From: Gammaproteobacteria bacterium RIFCSPHIGHO2_02_FULL_42_13
Lineage (GTDB): Bacteria; Pseudomonadota; Gammaproteobacteria; UBA12402
Length of the DNA stretch: 7,805 nt
Direction of reading: 5' to 3'
Assembly: GCA_001801405.1 (NCBI GenBank)
Contig: MGXQ01000006.1
Coordinates: forward strand, 1,945 to 9,749
Positions 7,073 to 7,805 of the stretch are shown in pieces; the first letter of the stretch is position 1, and each line of letters begins with the position of its first letter. The position numbers and the translations under genes were made by a program. The notes under the pieces are model-generated. The model saw only the letters and a list, made by a program, of their open reading frames with translations, was not told the DNA's origin and searched no databases.

Positions 7073-7116
7073 TTTATACTGTTAGCCAGTGTAAGCAAAT
7101 CAGCCCGATTTGTCAT
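7073..7116 (-). promoter_or_regulatory. Candidate promoter(s) of murC
   Basis: Two overlapping possibilities are visible on the minus strand. One is ATGACA (7116-7111, 5/6) with TACACT (7093-7088, 4/6) at a 17-base spacing. The other is a stronger -10, TATAAA (7078-7073), with no good -35 at the right distance. The second would give a leader of about 28 bases. A promoter is expected because the upstream DNA is transcribed in the opposite direction. Which one is used cannot be decided from sequence. Confidence 0.4.
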
Positions 7117-7216
7117 CCATTTTGTCAAAAATGTAGCGATTCCCGCCGACTAAAAAAATCTAGGTTTTAAGTGGGATTTAGAAGCTTTTCGAATTATTTT
7201 CTCGTAAACTATAGCC

Positions 7217-7508
7217 GTGAAGAAAAAGATTACAATATCGCGGTATCCACTTATGTGGCGCAAAAAGACACCCGTATGGGCGACAAAACGATTAAATGAG
7301 TACATTCGTAAAGGCTTTACTATGGATGATGAGCGGCTCAAAAATCTGGGGGGGTGGAAATTACTGGAAGGAACTGCTTGGCCGCATTCGCGATATTCGC
7401 AGCAGCGAAAAAGTGCTCTATCGTCAGGTACTTGACTTATATGCGACCGCAATTGATTACGATCCGCAAGCAAGCGAGTCTTTGAAGTTTTTTAAAAAGG
7501 GTAAATAA
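7217..7508 (+). pseudogene. RhuM-family (COG3943) remnant, truncated and frameshifted
   Basis: RhuM-family proteins are usually about 300 residues or more and of uncertain function, often found in accessory islands. Here only a central piece survives. Frame one (from a GTG at 7217) reads WATKRLNEYIRKGFTMDDERLKN. After the G run at 7348-7354 the match continues in another frame as GGGNYWKELLGRIRDIRSSEK, then VLYRQVLDLYATAIDYDP up to SLKFFKKGK and a stop at 7506-7508. The join is explained by one extra G: seven are present and six restore the frame. The N-terminal two fifths and the C-terminal half of the family are missing, and the sequence upstream of about 7274 matches poorly. No good ribosome binding site precedes it. 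The family assignment rests on remembered RhuM motifs. Loss of function is likely, but a sequencing error at the homopolymer could account for the frameshift (not the truncations). Confidence 0.72.
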
Positions 7509-7805
7509 TGAAATATAATGCAGAAATTCATCATCGTCAGTCAATCCGATTGAAAGGATACGATTATTCACAAAACGGCGCATATTTCGTGACGGTGTGT
7601 ACGCATAACAGGGAATGCCTGTTAGGGAAAATCATGGGTGGTGAAATGATGTTAAACAAATATGGTAAAATTGTAGAAGAATGTTGGTGGGGTTTGATCA
7701 ATCATTATCAAAATATGCAATTGGATTATTTTATTGTAATGCCAAACCATTTTCACGGTATCATAATGATTAACAACGTAGGGGCGGGTTTAAAACCCGC
7801 CCCTA
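7508..7805 (+). CDS. REP-associated tyrosine transposase (Y1/IS200-like HUH), 3' end outside window
   Basis: RAYT-type proteins are single-strand DNA transposases that act on REP palindromes through an HUH histidine motif and a catalytic tyrosine. The first 99 residues are visible. RQSIRLKGYDYSQNGAYFVTVCTHNRECLLG (in two parts, RQSIRLKGYDYSQNGAYF and VTVCTHNRECLLG) is the typical family opening, and YFIVMPNHFHGIIMI (about 75-89) carries the HFH metal-binding motif. The catalytic tyrosine would lie further downstream, beyond the edge. The ATG overlaps the stop of the RhuM remnant (TAATG), with AAGGG about 6 bases upstream as the Shine-Dalgarno, itself inside the remnant's last codons. A 27-bp palindrome is read in frame after the HUH motif. 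Whether the gene is complete or active cannot be told. Confidence 0.88.
   Translation, partial: MKYNAEIHHRQSIRLKGYDYSQNGAYFVTVCTHNRECLLGKIMGGEMMLNKYGKIVEECWWGLINHYQNMQLDYFIVMPNHFHGIIMINNVGAGLKPAP
7779..7805. repeat. Perfect 27-bp palindrome inside the transposase gene
   Basis: Arms 7779-7791 and 7793-7805 (TAGGGGCGGGTTT and its complement) are perfect 13-bp inverted repeats around a single A. In frame it encodes VGAGLKPAP. I recall the same peptide at this place in other Y1-type transposases, so it is probably a recurring in-gene palindromic element and possibly a REP-like target of the enzyme itself. The window ends exactly at the arm's end, so longer arms are possible. Confidence 0.85.

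Noticed and set aside
7123..7128. TTGACA upstream of murC as a -35
   Set aside because: The hexamer at the correct distance downstream (GGCTGA) is not a -10 sequence.
7171..7299. Short plus-strand frame before and across the RhuM remnant (contains NYSREEKDYNIAV)
   Set aside because: It has no start with a ribosome site, overlaps the frame with family motifs, and I recognise nothing in it. I treat it as a shadow.
1..7805. CRISPR array, tRNA or rRNA genes
   Set aside because: No regularly spaced direct repeats and no cloverleaf or rRNA-like stretches were seen on either strand.

Overview
The window is a moderately AT-rich bacterial chromosome segment carrying the distal part of the division and cell wall (dcw) cluster on the minus strand. 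In transcription order it reads murC, murB, an unrelated AAA+ ATPase gene with a C-terminal DUF4143 domain, ftsQ, ftsA and ftsZ (cut by the left edge). All five core proteins read as gammaproteobacterial. The murC-murB-X-ftsQ-ftsA-ftsZ order, low GC and short type II-like MurB suggest a Legionellales/Coxiellaceae-like gammaproteobacterium. This placement is an inference and I cannot name a genus.

Layout, right to left on the minus strand. murC (7038-5632) and murB (5624-4740) are 7 bases apart and probably one transcript. MurC adds L-Ala to UDP-MurNAc, the product of MurB, so they are consecutive cytoplasmic steps of peptidoglycan precursor synthesis. Where ddl (D-Ala-D-Ala ligase) is normally found lies a self-contained unit: a near-consensus promoter inside a 51-bp inverted repeat made of two 19-bp palindromes, the ATPase gene, and a bidirectional intrinsic terminator directly after its stop codon. 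Next comes a 237-bp gap with three adjacent hairpins, which look like a repeat element, and a likely new promoter for ftsQ. FtsQ (membrane POTRA protein), FtsA (actin-like membrane tether) and FtsZ (tubulin-like GTPase) then follow as the divisome block.

The right edge (about 7140-7805), plus strand, is accessory DNA. It holds a degenerate RhuM-family remnant that is truncated at both ends and frameshifted at a G7 run. Its stop codon overlaps the start of a REP-associated (Y1/IS200-like HUH) transposase gene, which runs off the window. That gene contains a perfect 27-bp palindrome in frame just after the HUH motif. The usual ftsW-murG neighbours of murC are not next to it.

The housekeeping genes look intact and ordinary. 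The unusual parts are the operator-flanked ATPase unit interrupting the dcw cluster, the hairpin array before ftsQ, and the RhuM/transposase junction. I see no CRISPR array, tRNA or rRNA, and no convincing new multi-gene system.
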